From the NCBI GenBank assembly GCA_900544635.1, contig UQVV01000038.1, forward strand, positions 1 through 11,658: a DNA stretch of 11,658 nt, in the 5' to 3' direction. The stretch comes from an uncultured Cloacibacillus sp. GTDB lineage: Bacteria; Synergistota; Synergistia; Synergistales; Synergistaceae. Positions 1 through 8,440 of the stretch are shown piece by piece. Within the stretch, counting starts at the first letter, position 1. Each line of letters begins with the position of its first letter. The position numbers were made by a program, and so were the translations under genes. The notes below the pieces were generated by a model. The model saw only the letters and a program-made list of their open reading frames with translations, was not told the origin of the DNA and made no database searches.

Positions 1-80
1 TCGCGCGGCATGACGAATTCCAATTCCACGCCGTGCGCCGTGCGGCTCAGACGGAAGCCTTCGTATTCCTTACAGCTCAT
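1..80 (-). CDS. 5' end of an unidentified gene, partial (runs off the left edge)
   Basis: An ATG at 78-80 opens a reading frame that stays open to the window edge and gives 26 residues, beginning MSCKEYEGFRLSRTAHGVEL and ending EFVMPR. The start overlaps the last 11 nt of folC in another frame (ATGAGCTGTAA), and a GAAGG lies about 10 nt upstream inside folC, so translational coupling to folC is likely. The fragment has no signal peptide or membrane segment. It is too short to identify. The GV-x3-F...R pattern faintly recalls the N-terminus of the PgeF/YfiH (laccase-domain, DUF152) family, but that is only a guess. The open frame, start overlap and same strand as folC make a real gene more likely than a chance ORF. 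Confidence 0.55.
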   Translation of the reverse strand, partial: MSCKEYEGFRLSRTAHGVELEFVMPR

Positions 81-1368
81 CGAGATGGGCCTTCACGTAT
101 CCTACGAGGAAGAGGCTGCCGCAGCAGACGACGGGCAGCCCTTTGCCCGACGCGGCGCGTATCGCGTCAAGCGGGTCGCCGGAGGTCCCAGCGACGCAAA
201 GCCCGGCGCGCTCCGCCGTTTCTCTCATCCCTTCGGCGCTCAGCGAGCGTTCGAGCCCCGGCACCTCGGTGCAGTAGATTTCCGCACCGAGCGGACGCAG
301 CAGCGACAGCACGCCGCTTATGTCCTTGTCCTTCATCATCGCGAGGACTATCGAAAGGCTGCCTTCATGGAAAATTCCCGCCAGCGTCTCCGAAAGCCGC
401 TTCATCGCGTGCGGGTTGTGTCCTCCGTCGACTATTACCAGCGGCGAGCGGCGCACTATCTCCATGCGCCCCTGCCACTGCGTCTCCGCAATTCCGCGCT
501 TTATCGTCTCTTCGCAGACGCGCGGGAAACGCTTCGAAAGTAGGCGCGACGCCGCGACGGCCATCGCCGCGTTGTCCGCCTGGAACGAGCCGACGAGCGG
601 CGTGAAATATTCGCGCGCCCCATCGGCGTCAGACAAAGTGAAGCGCGTACCGTCTAGCGAGTAGGCGCGCCCGGTTATCCTGTATTCGCCGCGGAAGATG
701 TGCGGCTCCGCGCCGCAGCGCGCCGCGGCGTCGAGGAACTGGCCGTCGAGCCGTTCGTCGCCGAAGAAGAGCGCGGGCGTTCCTTTGCGCATGACGGCGA
801 ATTTCTCCGCAGCTATCTTTTCCAGCGTGTCGCCTAGGAAGTCCGTGTGGTCCATGCCTATCGGCACGACGACGCTGAGCGCGACGTCGGTCAGGATGTT
901 CGACGCGTCGAGCCGTCCGCCCATTCCCGCCTCGAATACGGCGGCGTCGGGCTGCCTGCGCGCGAGTATCATAATCGCGGCGGCCGTTATAAATTCAAAA
1001 TATGTCGGATGGTTGTCCTTGAAGTAGTCCGTCCTGCGGACTATATCTTCGAGCTCGGAGGCGGCGTCTAGCCACTCCCGTGCCGCCGCGCGTTCGCCGT
1101 CTATCACGAGCCGCTCCGAGAAGTCTACGAGATGCGGGCTCGTATATAGCGCGGCCTTATAGCCCGACGCGCGCAGCACGGAGTAAATTCCCGCCGCGGT
1201 CGAGCCTTTGCCGTTGGTCCCCACGATGTGGACGATTGGGAACTTTCCCTGCGGCGAGCCGGCCTCGCGCAGAAGGCGCGCAAGACGGGCGAGCCCGGGG
1301 CGTATGCCCGGGCTCGCGAGCTGAGCCAGCTTTGATTCGACAAGCTCAAAATTATTTTTTTCGTTCAT
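70..1368 (-). CDS. folC: Bifunctional folylpolyglutamate synthase / dihydrofolate synthase FolC
   Basis: FolC is a cytosolic Mur-ligase-fold enzyme that uses ATP to add glutamate to (tetrahydro)folate; most bacterial forms also join dihydropteroate to glutamate. The 432-residue length is typical. Visible motifs are the ATP P-loop GTNGKGST at 50-57, TSPH at 76-79 (folate/omega-loop region), GMGGRLDASN at 148-157, the DHTDFLGDTLEKIAAEKFA stretch at 173-191 with the usually carbamylated lysine at about K189, and DGGHNPHA at 314-321 opening the C-terminal glutamate-ligase domain. The ATG start lies 6 nt after the valS stop and has no clear Shine-Dalgarno, so expression probably depends on ribosomes arriving from valS. 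valS-folC adjacency is common in Firmicutes and related bacteria. Codons 3-5 contain a run of seven A, and codons 18-27 form a strong hairpin (separate entry). The dihydrofolate-synthase activity is inferred from the family, not shown. Confidence 0.96.
   Translation of the reverse strand: MNEKNNFELVESKLAQLASPGIRPGLARLARLLREAGSPQGKFPIVHIVGTNGKGSTAAGIYSVLRASGYKAALYTSPHLVDFSERLVIDGERAAAREWLDAASELEDIVRRTDYFKDNHPTYFEFITAAAIMILARRQPDAAVFEAGMGGRLDASNILTDVALSVVVPIGMDHTDFLGDTLEKIAAEKFAVMRKGTPALFFGDERLDGQFLDAAARCGAEPHIFRGEYRITGRAYSLDGTRFTLSDADGAREYFTPLVGSFQADNAAMAVAASRLLSKRFPRVCEETIKRGIAETQWQGRMEIVRRSPLVIVDGGHNPHAMKRLSETLAGIFHEGSLSIVLAMMKDKDISGVLSLLRPLGAEIYCTEVPGLERSLSAEGMRETAERAGLCVAGTSGDPLDAIRAASGKGLPVVCCGSLFLVGYVKAHLDEL
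1289..1317 (-). repeat. 11-bp perfect inverted repeat inside the 5' end of folC
   Basis: The arms GCGAGCCCGGG (1289-1299) and CCCGGGCTCGC (1307-1317) are exact reverse complements around a 7-nt loop. In the folC mRNA this forms a very stable GC-rich hairpin starting about 50 nt after the start codon. It spans the codons for the conserved S-P-G-I-R-P-G-L-A stretch. No U tract follows, so it is not a standard intrinsic terminator. It could pause RNA polymerase or ribosomes, or simply reflect codon choice in a GC-rich gene. Confidence 0.8.
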
Positions 1369-1374
1369 CGCGTG

Positions 1375-4038
1375 TTATTCGGAGAGGCTGGCGAGGTTCG
1401 CCTTCATTCTCGCGGCCTTCGCTTCGTTGTCCGCGAGCGTGTTCTTCTCCTTTTCTATTACTTCCGCGGGCGCGCGCTCGACGAACTTCTCGTTCGCGAG
1501 CTTCGCCTTGCTCTTCTCGATGTCCTTTTCGAGCTTTGCGAGGTCGTTCCTGAGGCGCTGCATCTCCTTCTCTACGTCGAGCAGCTCGCCGACCGGCAGG
1601 TATATCTGCGCGCCGTCGAGCACGGAGGCGAGGCTCTTCTCGGGCTTTCCGTCGCCTTCGCCCGCGAAGGTCACGGTCTCGACCTTCGTCAGGAGCTTCA
1701 GCTGCTTCTCGCATTCCTTGAGCAGCGCGAGCTTAGCCGCGTCGTGGACGGCGAGCGTGACTCCGGGAATCGTCTGCTGCGGGGCGATGCGCGCCTCGGC
1801 TCTGAGGTTGCGGACCGCGCGTATCGTCTCCTGAACGAAGTTCATGTCGGCGATGACCTTTTCGTCTATCTCCGCGAGCCTCGGCTTCGGCCATCCGCTG
1901 CGCATAATGAAGTCCGTCCCGAACGGGAAGGCGTGCCACAGCTCTTCGGTCACGAACGGGATGATCGGGTGCATGAGCTTGAGGACGTCCTCGAACACCG
2001 CGAGCATGACGGCCTGCACAGTCTTTCTGCGCGCTTCGCCCTCTTCGCCGCGCAGCGCGGGCTTCGCAAGCTCGATGTACCAGTCGCAGAGCTCGCTCCA
2101 CGTGAAGTCGTACATGAGGCGCGCCGCCTCGCCGAAGAAGTATCCGTCGAGCAGCCGCGTCATCTCGGCCGATACCTGCGAGATGCGGTTGAGTATCCAT
2201 TTGTCCTGGAGCTGAAGCTCGTTCTCGTCTATCTTCTGACCGGCCTCCGCGTCTTCGAGGTTCATGAGCGCGAAGCGGCTCGCGTTCCAGAGCTTGTTCA
2301 TGAAGAGGCGGTAGGTCGAAATTCTCTCCGTCGAGAGGAATATGTCGCGCCCCTGCACAGTGAGCGCCGCGAGCGTGAGGCGCAGCGCGTCCGCGCCGTA
2401 GTCCTTGACTATCGTGAGCGGGTCGATGACGTTGCCTCGCGACTTGCTCATCTTCTGTCCCTTCTCGTCGCGGACGAGCGCGTGGATGTAGACGTCGCGG
2501 AACGGCACTTCATGCTTCGCTTCGAGGCCGAACATTATCATGCGCGCGACCCAGAAGAAGATTATGTCGAAGCCGGTTACGAGCACCGAGGTCGGATAGA
2601 ACTTGCGCAGCGTCTCCGTATCGTCGGGCCAGCCCATCGTCGAGAAGGGCCAGAGTCCGCTTGAGAACCACGTGTCGAGCACGTCCTCGTCCTGATGCAG
2701 ATGCGTGCTTCCGCACTTCGGGCATTTCTCAGGCGCGGTCTCCTCAACTATGACCTCGCCGCACTCCTCGCAGTACCACGCCGGGATGCGGTGGCCCCAC
2801 CAGAGCTGGCGCGAGATGCACCAGACGCGTATGTTCTCCATCCACTGATAGTAGACGTTAGTCCACTGCTCTGGGATGAACTTTATCTTTCCGGCCTGCA
2901 CCGATGCGACGCCGGCGTCAGCAAGCGTGCGTGTGCGGACGAACCACTGCTCGGAAAGGTACGGCTCCACGACGGTGTGGCAGCGGTAGCAGTGTCCGAC
3001 GGAGTGGCGGAGGTCCTTGACGGAGAGCAGCGCGCCCTCTTTTTCAAGGTCGGCGGCGACGGCGTCGCGCGCGGCGAAACGGTCCATTCCGGCGTACTTG
3101 CCGGCGTTCTCGTTCATTATGCCGCGTCCGTCGATGACCTGTATCTGTTCAAGGTTGTGGCGCTGGCCGACGAGGAAGTCGTTCGGGTCATGCGCCGGCG
3201 TAATCTTGACGCAGCCGGAGCCGAACTCCGGGTCGACCATGTTGTCCTCGATGACCGGGATGACGCGGCCGACGAGCGGCACGACGACCTTCTTGCCGAT
3301 GAGGTGGCGGTTCTTCTCGTCGCGCGGGTGTATCGCTATCGCGCTGTCGCCGAGGATGGTCTCGGGACGCGTCGTCATGACGACGACCGCTCCGTCGGAG
3401 CCGTCCGCGAACTTATAGGCGACCTCGTAGAACTTGCCGTCCTCGTCCTCGTGCTCGACTTCGAGGTCGGAGAGCGCCGTCTGGCAGCGCGGGCACCAGT
3501 TTATAAGATATTTGCCGCGGTAGATGAGCCCTTTCTTGTAGAGCTGGACGAATATCTTGCGCACGGCGCGCGAGAGCCCCTCGTCCATCGTGAAGCGCTC
3601 GCGGCTCCAGTCGCACGACGCGCCGAGCTTCTTTAGCTGGTTGATTATCGTGCTGCCGTAGAGCTCCTTCCACTCCCAAACCTTTTTGACGAATTCCTCG
3701 CGTCCGAGGTCGTGGCGCGAGATTCCTTCCTTCGCGAGCGAACGCTCGACGACGTTCTGCGTCGCGATTCCGGCGTGGTCCGTGCCGGGGAGCCAGAGAA
3801 CCTCGTAGCCCTGCATCCTCTTCGTGCGGCTCAGTATATCCTGGAGCGTGTTGTCCAAAGCGTGGCCGACGTGCAGCGAACCAGTGACGTTCGGCGGCGG
3901 AATGACTATCGAAAATGCCGGCCTCGGCGACGAAGCGTCGGCCTTGAAGAGCCCGTTCTCAACCCACTGGGAGTACCATTTGTCCTCAATGGGCGCGGGG
4001 TCGTAACTCTTGCCCAACTGCGTTCTCTCGGAATCCAT
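1375..4038 (-). CDS. valS: Valine--tRNA ligase ValS
   Basis: ValS is a class I aminoacyl-tRNA synthetase that charges tRNA-Val in the cytosol and hydrolyses mischarged Thr-tRNA-Val. The 887 residues match the family's usual size. The HIGH motif appears as HVGH at 56-59 (within PPPNVTGSLHVGHAL), and KMSKS is at 529-533. The CP1 editing domain is marked by TTRPETILGD at 222-231 and ITPAHDPND at 279-287. Cysteine pairs C182/C185, C350/C353, C423/C426 and C439/C442 suggest zinc-binding knuckles. The class Ia anticodon-binding domain follows from about 610, and a charged helix from about 820 to 885 is the ValS C-terminal coiled-coil arm that contacts tRNA. The ATG at 4036-4038 is set by a strong GAGGAGG (4046-4052) 7 nt upstream. 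engB lies 99 nt upstream across a structured spacer; folC follows after 6 nt. I saw no broken motif. Confidence 0.98.
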   Translation of the reverse strand: MDSERTQLGKSYDPAPIEDKWYSQWVENGLFKADASSPRPAFSIVIPPPNVTGSLHVGHALDNTLQDILSRTKRMQGYEVLWLPGTDHAGIATQNVVERSLAKEGISRHDLGREEFVKKVWEWKELYGSTIINQLKKLGASCDWSRERFTMDEGLSRAVRKIFVQLYKKGLIYRGKYLINWCPRCQTALSDLEVEHEDEDGKFYEVAYKFADGSDGAVVVMTTRPETILGDSAIAIHPRDEKNRHLIGKKVVVPLVGRVIPVIEDNMVDPEFGSGCVKITPAHDPNDFLVGQRHNLEQIQVIDGRGIMNENAGKYAGMDRFAARDAVAADLEKEGALLSVKDLRHSVGHCYRCHTVVEPYLSEQWFVRTRTLADAGVASVQAGKIKFIPEQWTNVYYQWMENIRVWCISRQLWWGHRIPAWYCEECGEVIVEETAPEKCPKCGSTHLHQDEDVLDTWFSSGLWPFSTMGWPDDTETLRKFYPTSVLVTGFDIIFFWVARMIMFGLEAKHEVPFRDVYIHALVRDEKGQKMSKSRGNVIDPLTIVKDYGADALRLTLAALTVQGRDIFLSTERISTYRLFMNKLWNASRFALMNLEDAEAGQKIDENELQLQDKWILNRISQVSAEMTRLLDGYFFGEAARLMYDFTWSELCDWYIELAKPALRGEEGEARRKTVQAVMLAVFEDVLKLMHPIIPFVTEELWHAFPFGTDFIMRSGWPKPRLAEIDEKVIADMNFVQETIRAVRNLRAEARIAPQQTIPGVTLAVHDAAKLALLKECEKQLKLLTKVETVTFAGEGDGKPEKSLASVLDGAQIYLPVGELLDVEKEMQRLRNDLAKLEKDIEKSKAKLANEKFVERAPAEVIEKEKNTLADNEAKAARMKANLASLSE

Positions 4039-4056
4039 CCGTGTTCCTCCTCAACA

Positions 4057-4077
4057 GACGCGCCTGGTGGCCGCGTC
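4057..4077 (-). repeat. Inverted repeat just upstream of the valS ribosome-binding site
   Basis: GACGCG (4072-4077 as read on the minus strand) pairs exactly with CGCGTC (4057-4062). Bulging one G adds two further G-C pairs around an ACCA loop. The hairpin ends only 4 nt before the GAGGAGG of valS, so it could affect ribosome access or mark the 5' end of a processed valS transcript. There is no U tract and no T-box antiterminator consensus. Confidence 0.55.
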
Positions 4078-4091
4078 ATTTCTATTCACAT

Positions 4092-4123
4092 TCCCGACAG
4101 CCGGCCGTTCCGGAACATCGGGA
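4092..4123 (-). repeat. Nested inverted repeats in the engB-valS spacer
   Basis: TCCCGA (4118-4123, minus) and TCGGGA (4092-4097, minus) form a 6-bp outer stem. They enclose two further palindromes, GTTCCGGAAC at 4107-4116 and GCCGGC at 4100-4105. The element begins 14 nt after the engB stop. A-rich, not U-rich, sequence follows on the minus strand, so it is not a canonical intrinsic terminator. It could be an RNA-processing or stability element, or an operator if a valS promoter lies here; no convincing -35/-10 pair is visible. Confidence 0.5.
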
Positions 4124-4137
4124 TGCGTATGCGTAAG

Positions 4138-4767
4138 TTACTCGCCGCGCGCGGCCTCGAGAGCGTCAAGCCGCTCCATCTCGCTCAGGATGTCCGTTAT
4201 CCCTTCGCGCAGCTTCTCCATCTCCGCGTTGTTGATTCCCGAGGTGATGAAGGGCGGCAGCACGGAGTCAAGGCCTCCGCGCATTATCGTATTATACTGC
4301 CCCTTGCGGCGGCCCGGCGATATTTTGTCGCCTTTCGTGAAGACGACGAGACGCGGCATATCCATGCGGTCGAGCCACGCGATGAGCTCTTCGTCGTTCG
4401 CGAGCGGCCCGTGGCGGAAATCTATCAGATGCACGACGTAGGATATATGACGGTCCGCGCTGAAGTATTCCTCTATAAATTTCCACCAGCTGCGGCGTTC
4501 GTCCATGCCGCGCGCGGCGTAGCCGTAGCCCGGAAGGTCGACGAGCGAGAACTTGCGCTCGCCGCAGTCGACGTTGTAGAAGTTTATGCTGCGAGTCTTG
4601 CCCGGCTTCGAGCTGACCTTCGCTATCTTCCTGCCGAGCAGCGCGTTGATGAGCGTCGACTTCCCGACGTTCGAGCGGCCGACGAAAGCTATCTCCGGCC
4701 TCTCGGGCGGAGGCAGCTGGCCTTTGTTGAACGCCGTGCAGAAAAGCTCCGACTTCCAGTGCGCCAT
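4138..4767 (-). CDS. engB: Ribosome-assembly GTPase EngB/YsxC (YihA family)
   Basis: EngB is a small TrmE-Era-EngA-EngB-type GTPase needed for late assembly of the 50S ribosomal subunit. The 209 residues carry all the GTPase motifs: G1 GRSNVGKS at 30-37, G2 threonine in KPGKTRSINFY (T58), G3 DLPGYG at 77-82, G4 TKGD at 144-147, and G5 TSG at 175-177. The N-terminus (FCTAFNKGQLPPPERPEIAF) and the GYGYA...W segment are characteristic of EngB. The ATG lies 4 nt after the lon stop, with only a weak GCGAG before it, so coupling to lon is likely. A lon-engB order is also known from Bacillus subtilis (lonA-ysxC). About the last 25 residues form a charged helix. Confidence 0.97.
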   Translation of the reverse strand: MAHWKSELFCTAFNKGQLPPPERPEIAFVGRSNVGKSTLINALLGRKIAKVSSKPGKTRSINFYNVDCGERKFSLVDLPGYGYAARGMDERRSWWKFIEEYFSADRHISYVVHLIDFRHGPLANDEELIAWLDRMDMPRLVVFTKGDKISPGRRKGQYNTIMRGGLDSVLPPFITSGINNAEMEKLREGITDILSEMERLDALEAARGE

Positions 4768-4771
4768 AGCG

Positions 4772-7102
4772 TTACTCGCCCGGCCTCAGCGCGAGCTCGA
4801 AAACCTTCGTGACGTTCGAGACGTAATGGAGCTTCATGCCCTTCAGCACCCACGGGCTCAGCTCAGCCGCGTCGGGCTTGTTGTCGTCGGGCAGTATTAC
4901 GTCTCTGATGCCAAGGCGTTTCGCCGCAAGTATCTTCTCGCGGACGCCGCCTATCGGCAAGACGTTGCCGTGCAGCGTCATCTCGCCGGTCATCGCGTAC
5001 TCGGTGTTTATCGAACGTCCCGTGAGCGACGAGCAGAGCGAGAGCGCGAGCGTGATTCCCGCAGACGGCCCGTCCTTCGGCACCGCGCCCGCGGGGACGT
5101 GTATCTGTATGTCCTTCTTGTTCCATTCGAAGTTCGCAAGGCCGTAGCGCTCGGCGTTGGAGCGCAGGTAGGCGAGCGCCGTGACCGCCGACTCCTGCAT
5201 GATGTCGCCGAGGTTGCCCGTGTAGGCGACCTTGCCCGCGCCGTCCATGACGGCGGACTCTATCAGTATTACGTCGCCGCCGGCCTCGGTCCATGCTAGG
5301 CCGATGGCCGTGCCGACCGAGCCGCCCTTCGGTATCTTCGTCGCGTAAAGCTTCGGCGCGCCGAGAAGCAGGTGGAGCTTCTCCTTCGTTATCTGGCCTT
5401 TAATCTCTTCGCCCTCGCCGGCGAGCGAGGCGGTCACCTTGCGCGCCGCTTTTGCGAGCTGCCGGTCGAGGCCGCGCACTCCGGCCTCCATCGTGTACGA
5501 AGAAATTATCTCCTTTATCGCCGCGTCCGTGACTGAGAACTCTTCGGACGAAAGGCCGTGCTCCTTCAGTATGCGCGGGATGAGGTGCTTCTTCGCGATT
5601 TTCAGCTTCTCCTCCATCACGTAGCCCGGGAGCGAAATTACCTCCATACGGTCGAGCAGCGGCCGCGGTATCGTCGCGGTCGAGTTGGCCGTCGTGATGA
5701 ACATCACCCTGCTGAGGTCGAAGGGGACCTCGAGGAAGTTGTCGGTGAAGTTTTTATTCTGTTCGGGGTCGAGCACCTCGAGCAGCGCCGACGCGGGGTC
5801 GCCGCGGTAATCCGAGGCGAGCTTGTCGATCTCGTCCATGAGTATGAGCGGATTGTTCGTCCCGCACTGTTTGAGCTTGTGGATGATGCGTCCGGGAAGA
5901 GCGCCGACGTAGGTGCGGCGGTGTCCGCGTATCTCAGCCTCGTCGTGCATGCCTCCGAGCGAAATGTTTACGAACTTGCGCCCCATCGCGCGCGCGATGG
6001 ATTTTCCGAGCGAGGTCTTGCCCACGCCGGGCGGGCCGACGAAGCAGATGACCTGTGCGCGCATATCGTCTCCCGCGCGTTTTTTGACGGCGAGAAATTC
6101 GAGTATGCGCTCCTTTACGTCTTCGAGTCCGTAGTGGTCTTCGTCGAGCACCTTGCGCGCGTTCGCGATGTCGAGGTTGTCCTCCGTCGAGACGTTCCAC
6201 GGAAGCTCCGTCAGCGTCTCGATGTAGTTCCGCGCGACGGCGGCCTCGGGCGAAAGCGGCGGCAGCTTGCAGAAGCGGCCTATTTCCTTGTTGACCTTCT
6301 GCAAAATATCCTCGGGCATCCCGCATTTGGCCGCTGCCTCCCTAAGCTCGTCGGCCTCCGAGGTCGGGCTCTCTTCGCCGAGCTCGTCGTTTATCACCTT
6401 GAGCTGCTCGCGCAGGTAATAGTTGTGCTGGTCGCGGTCGATTTCGGAGCGGACCTTTTCTTCGAGGTCGCGCTCAAAGCCGAGCAGCTCGTTCTCGTTC
6501 ACGAGCATCTTCATCAAAAGGTTGAGCCTGTCCTCGGCGTCGACAGTTTCGAGAATTTTCTGTTTGTCAGTGATGTCGAAGTTCCCGTGCGAGGCTATGA
6601 TGTCGCAGAGCACCTCGGGGTCGTCGATGTCGCGCACGGAGCGCGCTATCTCCTCCGGGAGCTTCGGGTCGAGGCGCACGTTTTCCTCAAATCCGCGCAG
6701 GACAGCGCGTATCAGCGCGCGCAGCTCCGTCGAAACCGCCGGACGCTCGGAGTCCAAAATTACGACGGACGCGAGCATGAAGGAGTCGTTGGACGCCATT
6801 TTCTTGACCTCGGCGCGGCGTCCGCCCTCGACGACGACCTTGAGCGTGCCGTCCGGCAGGCGGACATTCTGGAGCATCTTGCAGACCGTGCCGACCTTAT
6901 AAAGCCCCTCCGGCTGGAGCGTGTCGCTGTACGGACGCTTCTCCGAGACGATGAAGAGCGTGCGATCGCGGTCGGCAGCCTCTTCTACGGCGCGGATGGA
7001 TTTCGGCCTGCTTATAAAAAGCGGCGAAACTATGCCGGGGAATATGACGAGATCCCGAATCGGGATCACAGGATAGACAAGCGTCTTACTCTGCTCCGCC
7101 AT
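4772..7102 (-). CDS. lon: ATP-dependent Ser/Lys protease LonA
   Basis: Lon is a cytosolic hexameric AAA+ protease that degrades misfolded and regulatory proteins. The 776-residue product has the full LonA plan: N-terminal substrate-binding domain (about 8-205), coiled-coil/helical region with [11 protein letters not shown] (233-243), AAA+ module with Walker A GPPGVGKT at 356-363 and Walker [10 protein letters not shown] at 419-427, and a protease domain with catalytic Ser680 (PKDGPSAG) and Lys723 (PIGGVREK). The start chosen is the ATG at 7100-7102, preceded by GGAG (7109-7112) with a 6-nt spacer. This places lon's start 17 nt inside the 3' end of clpX, so lon's ribosome-binding site is coding sequence of clpX. 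A TTG at 7126 would add eight residues but has no better signal. engB follows after 4 nt. All catalytic residues are present. Confidence 0.98.
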   Translation of the reverse strand: MAEQSKTLVYPVIPIRDLVIFPGIVSPLFISRPKSIRAVEEAADRDRTLFIVSEKRPYSDTLQPEGLYKVGTVCKMLQNVRLPDGTLKVVVEGGRRAEVKKMASNDSFMLASVVILDSERPAVSTELRALIRAVLRGFEENVRLDPKLPEEIARSVRDIDDPEVLCDIIASHGNFDITDKQKILETVDAEDRLNLLMKMLVNENELLGFERDLEEKVRSEIDRDQHNYYLREQLKVINDELGEESPTSEADELREAAAKCGMPEDILQKVNKEIGRFCKLPPLSPEAAVARNYIETLTELPWNVSTEDNLDIANARKVLDEDHYGLEDVKERILEFLAVKKRAGDDMRAQVICFVGPPGVGKTSLGKSIARAMGRKFVNISLGGMHDEAEIRGHRRTYVGALPGRIIHKLKQCGTNNPLILMDEIDKLASDYRGDPASALLEVLDPEQNKNFTDNFLEVPFDLSRVMFITTANSTATIPRPLLDRMEVISLPGYVMEEKLKIAKKHLIPRILKEHGLSSEEFSVTDAAIKEIISSYTMEAGVRGLDRQLAKAARKVTASLAGEGEEIKGQITKEKLHLLLGAPKLYATKIPKGGSVGTAIGLAWTEAGGDVILIESAVMDGAGKVAYTGNLGDIMQESAVTALAYLRSNAERYGLANFEWNKKDIQIHVPAGAVPKDGPSAGITLALSLCSSLTGRSINTEYAMTGEMTLHGNVLPIGGVREKILAAKRLGIRDVILPDDNKPDAAELSPWVLKGMKLHYVSNVTKVFELALRPGE

Positions 7103-8411
7103 CGTTCGCTCCGTCCGTTTCCGCAAGCGGCTGCGCGTTTCCCTCGACGGCGTCCTTCGTCACCGTCAGCTTCGCGACGTGGGAATGTTTGCTCGGTATC
7201 TCGTACTGCAGGTCGAGCATAAGCTTTTCGAGAATCGTGCGCAGGCCGCGTGCGCCTGTGTTGAGCTTGAGCGCCTTCTGCGCTATCGTCCTCGCTGCGT
7301 CGTCGGTGAATTCGAGGTCGATGCCCTCGAGCTTGAACAGCTTTTTGTACTGCTTCAGCGGGGCGTTCTTCGGCTCCTGGAGTATCTGCACGAGCGCGTC
7401 CTCGGTGAGCGACTCGAGCGCTACGAGCACCGGCAGACGCCCGATGAATTCGGGGATGAAGCCGTATGCGCGCAGGTCGTCCGGTTCGAGCTTCTTCAGC
7501 AGCTCCGTCGGGTTGTGCTTGTTGACGTTGGAATTTATGTCTCCGCCGAAGCCGAGCTGCTTCTCGTTCACGCGGTGCGAAATTATCTTCTCGAGGCCGT
7601 CAAAGGCTCCGCCGCAGATGAACAGGATGTTGCTCGTATCGATCGGTATCATCTCCTGGCTCGGGTGCTTGCGCCCGCCCTTCGGCGGAATGTTCGCGAC
7701 GGTGCCCTCGATTATCTTGAGCAGCGCCTGCTGGACGCCCTCGCCGGAGACGTCGCGCGTTATCGAGGTCGACTCGGATTTGCGCGCGATTTTGTCTATT
7801 TCGTCTATGTATATGATTCCGCGCTCCGCGGACTGAATGTCGAAATCGGCGGCCTGGAGCAGACGGAGCAGAATGTTCTCGACGTCTTCGCCGACGTAGC
7901 CCGCCTCCGTAAGCGTAGTCGCGTCGGTCATAGCGAACGGGACGTGCAGCATCTTCGCAAGCGTCTGCGCGAGCAGCGTCTTTCCGCTGCCCGTCGGGCC
8001 GACGAGCAGGACGTTGTTCTTCGGAAGCTCCACATCGTCGTCGTCCGAGGCCGGGTTCAGCAGCCTCTTGTAATGGTTGTAGACCGCGACGGAAAGGACC
8101 TTCTTCGCCTGCGCCTGCCCTATGACGTACTGGTCGAGGAATTCCTTTATCTCGACTGGTTTGGGCAGTTCTTCCATCGCCGGGAGCGAGACATAATCAT
8201 ATTGTTCGGCCTTCCTGCGTCCTTTTGCGGGAATATCAGGCTGCGGGCGGTCGCCCCTCAGCATTATGCTGCATATATGCACGCAGTCTGAGCAGATAAA
8301 AACGTTGGGAAGCTGGCCGGAAAAGAGCTTCGGCACTTCGTCCTGCGACTTTCCGCAGAACGAGCAATAATTCTTTTTTCTGTCTTTGAATATATTTCCG
8401 TTCTCGTACAT
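7086..8411 (-). CDS. clpX: ATP-dependent Clp protease ATP-binding subunit ClpX
   Basis: ClpX is the hexameric AAA+ unfoldase that recognises substrates and feeds them into ClpP. The 441-residue form has the N-terminal zinc domain (C16, C19, C40, C43), Walker A GPTGSGKT at 138-145, pore loop GYVG at 171-174, Walker B IIYIDEID at 199-206, an RKH pore motif at 247-249, the ClpP-docking loop as LGF at 286-288 (IGF in many species), the arginine-finger GRLP at about R325, and sensor-2 GAR with R388. The ATG at 8409-8411 was chosen because GAGGTG (8421-8426) lies 9 nt upstream. The alternative GTG at 8423 overlaps that ribosome-binding site and would add only four residues. The gene follows clpP by 64 nt and overlaps lon by 17 nt. 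Two competing hairpins precede it (separate entries). Confidence 0.97.
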   Translation of the reverse strand: MYENGNIFKDRKKNYCSFCGKSQDEVPKLFSGQLPNVFICSDCVHICSIMLRGDRPQPDIPAKGRRKAEQYDYVSLPAMEELPKPVEIKEFLDQYVIGQAQAKKVLSVAVYNHYKRLLNPASDDDDVELPKNNVLLVGPTGSGKTLLAQTLAKMLHVPFAMTDATTLTEAGYVGEDVENILLRLLQAADFDIQSAERGIIYIDEIDKIARKSESTSITRDVSGEGVQQALLKIIEGTVANIPPKGGRKHPSQEMIPIDTSNILFICGGAFDGLEKIISHRVNEKQLGFGGDINSNVNKHNPTELLKKLEPDDLRAYGFIPEFIGRLPVLVALESLTEDALVQILQEPKNAPLKQYKKLFKLEGIDLEFTDDAARTIAQKALKLNTGARGLRTILEKLMLDLQYEIPSKHSHVAKLTVTKDAVEGNAQPLAETDGANDGGAE

Positions 8412-8420
8412 GCGAACTGG

Positions 8421-8440
8421 CACCTCGCAATAAAACGAGG
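8421..8440 (-). promoter_or_regulatory. clpX Shine-Dalgarno and the hairpin that can cover it
   Basis: On the minus strand CCTCG (8436-8440) is the exact complement of CGAGG (8423-8427). A U-G pair (8435/8428) extends the stem to six pairs around a six-base loop UUUAUU. The 3' arm contains most of the clpX ribosome-binding site GAGGTG (8421-8426), so folding would hide it. The 5' arm shares two bases with the upstream hairpin at 8439-8460, so the two structures compete. A regulatory role is inferred. Confidence 0.5.

Noticed and set aside
4039..4137. T-box riboswitch upstream of valS.
   Set aside because: No AGGGUGGNACCGCG-like antiterminator sequence, no terminator with a U tract, and the spacer is too short for the stem I-III layout.
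4141..4530. Short GCCGCGCGCGGC palindromes occurring twice in engB.
   Set aside because: They encode Ala-Ala-Arg stretches and are expected in GC-rich coding DNA; nothing links the two copies.
5558..7222. Long plus-strand open frame (554 codons) opposite lon and the clpX end, and similar long plus-strand frames opposite valS, clpX, engB and tig.
   Set aside because: They mirror well-conserved minus-strand genes, have Arg/Val/Leu-rich low-complexity products without recognisable motifs, and arise from the codon bias of GC-rich DNA.
8409..8423. GTG at 8423 as the clpX start.
   Set aside because: It overlaps the GAGGTG ribosome-binding site, whereas the ATG at 8411 lies 9 nt downstream of it.
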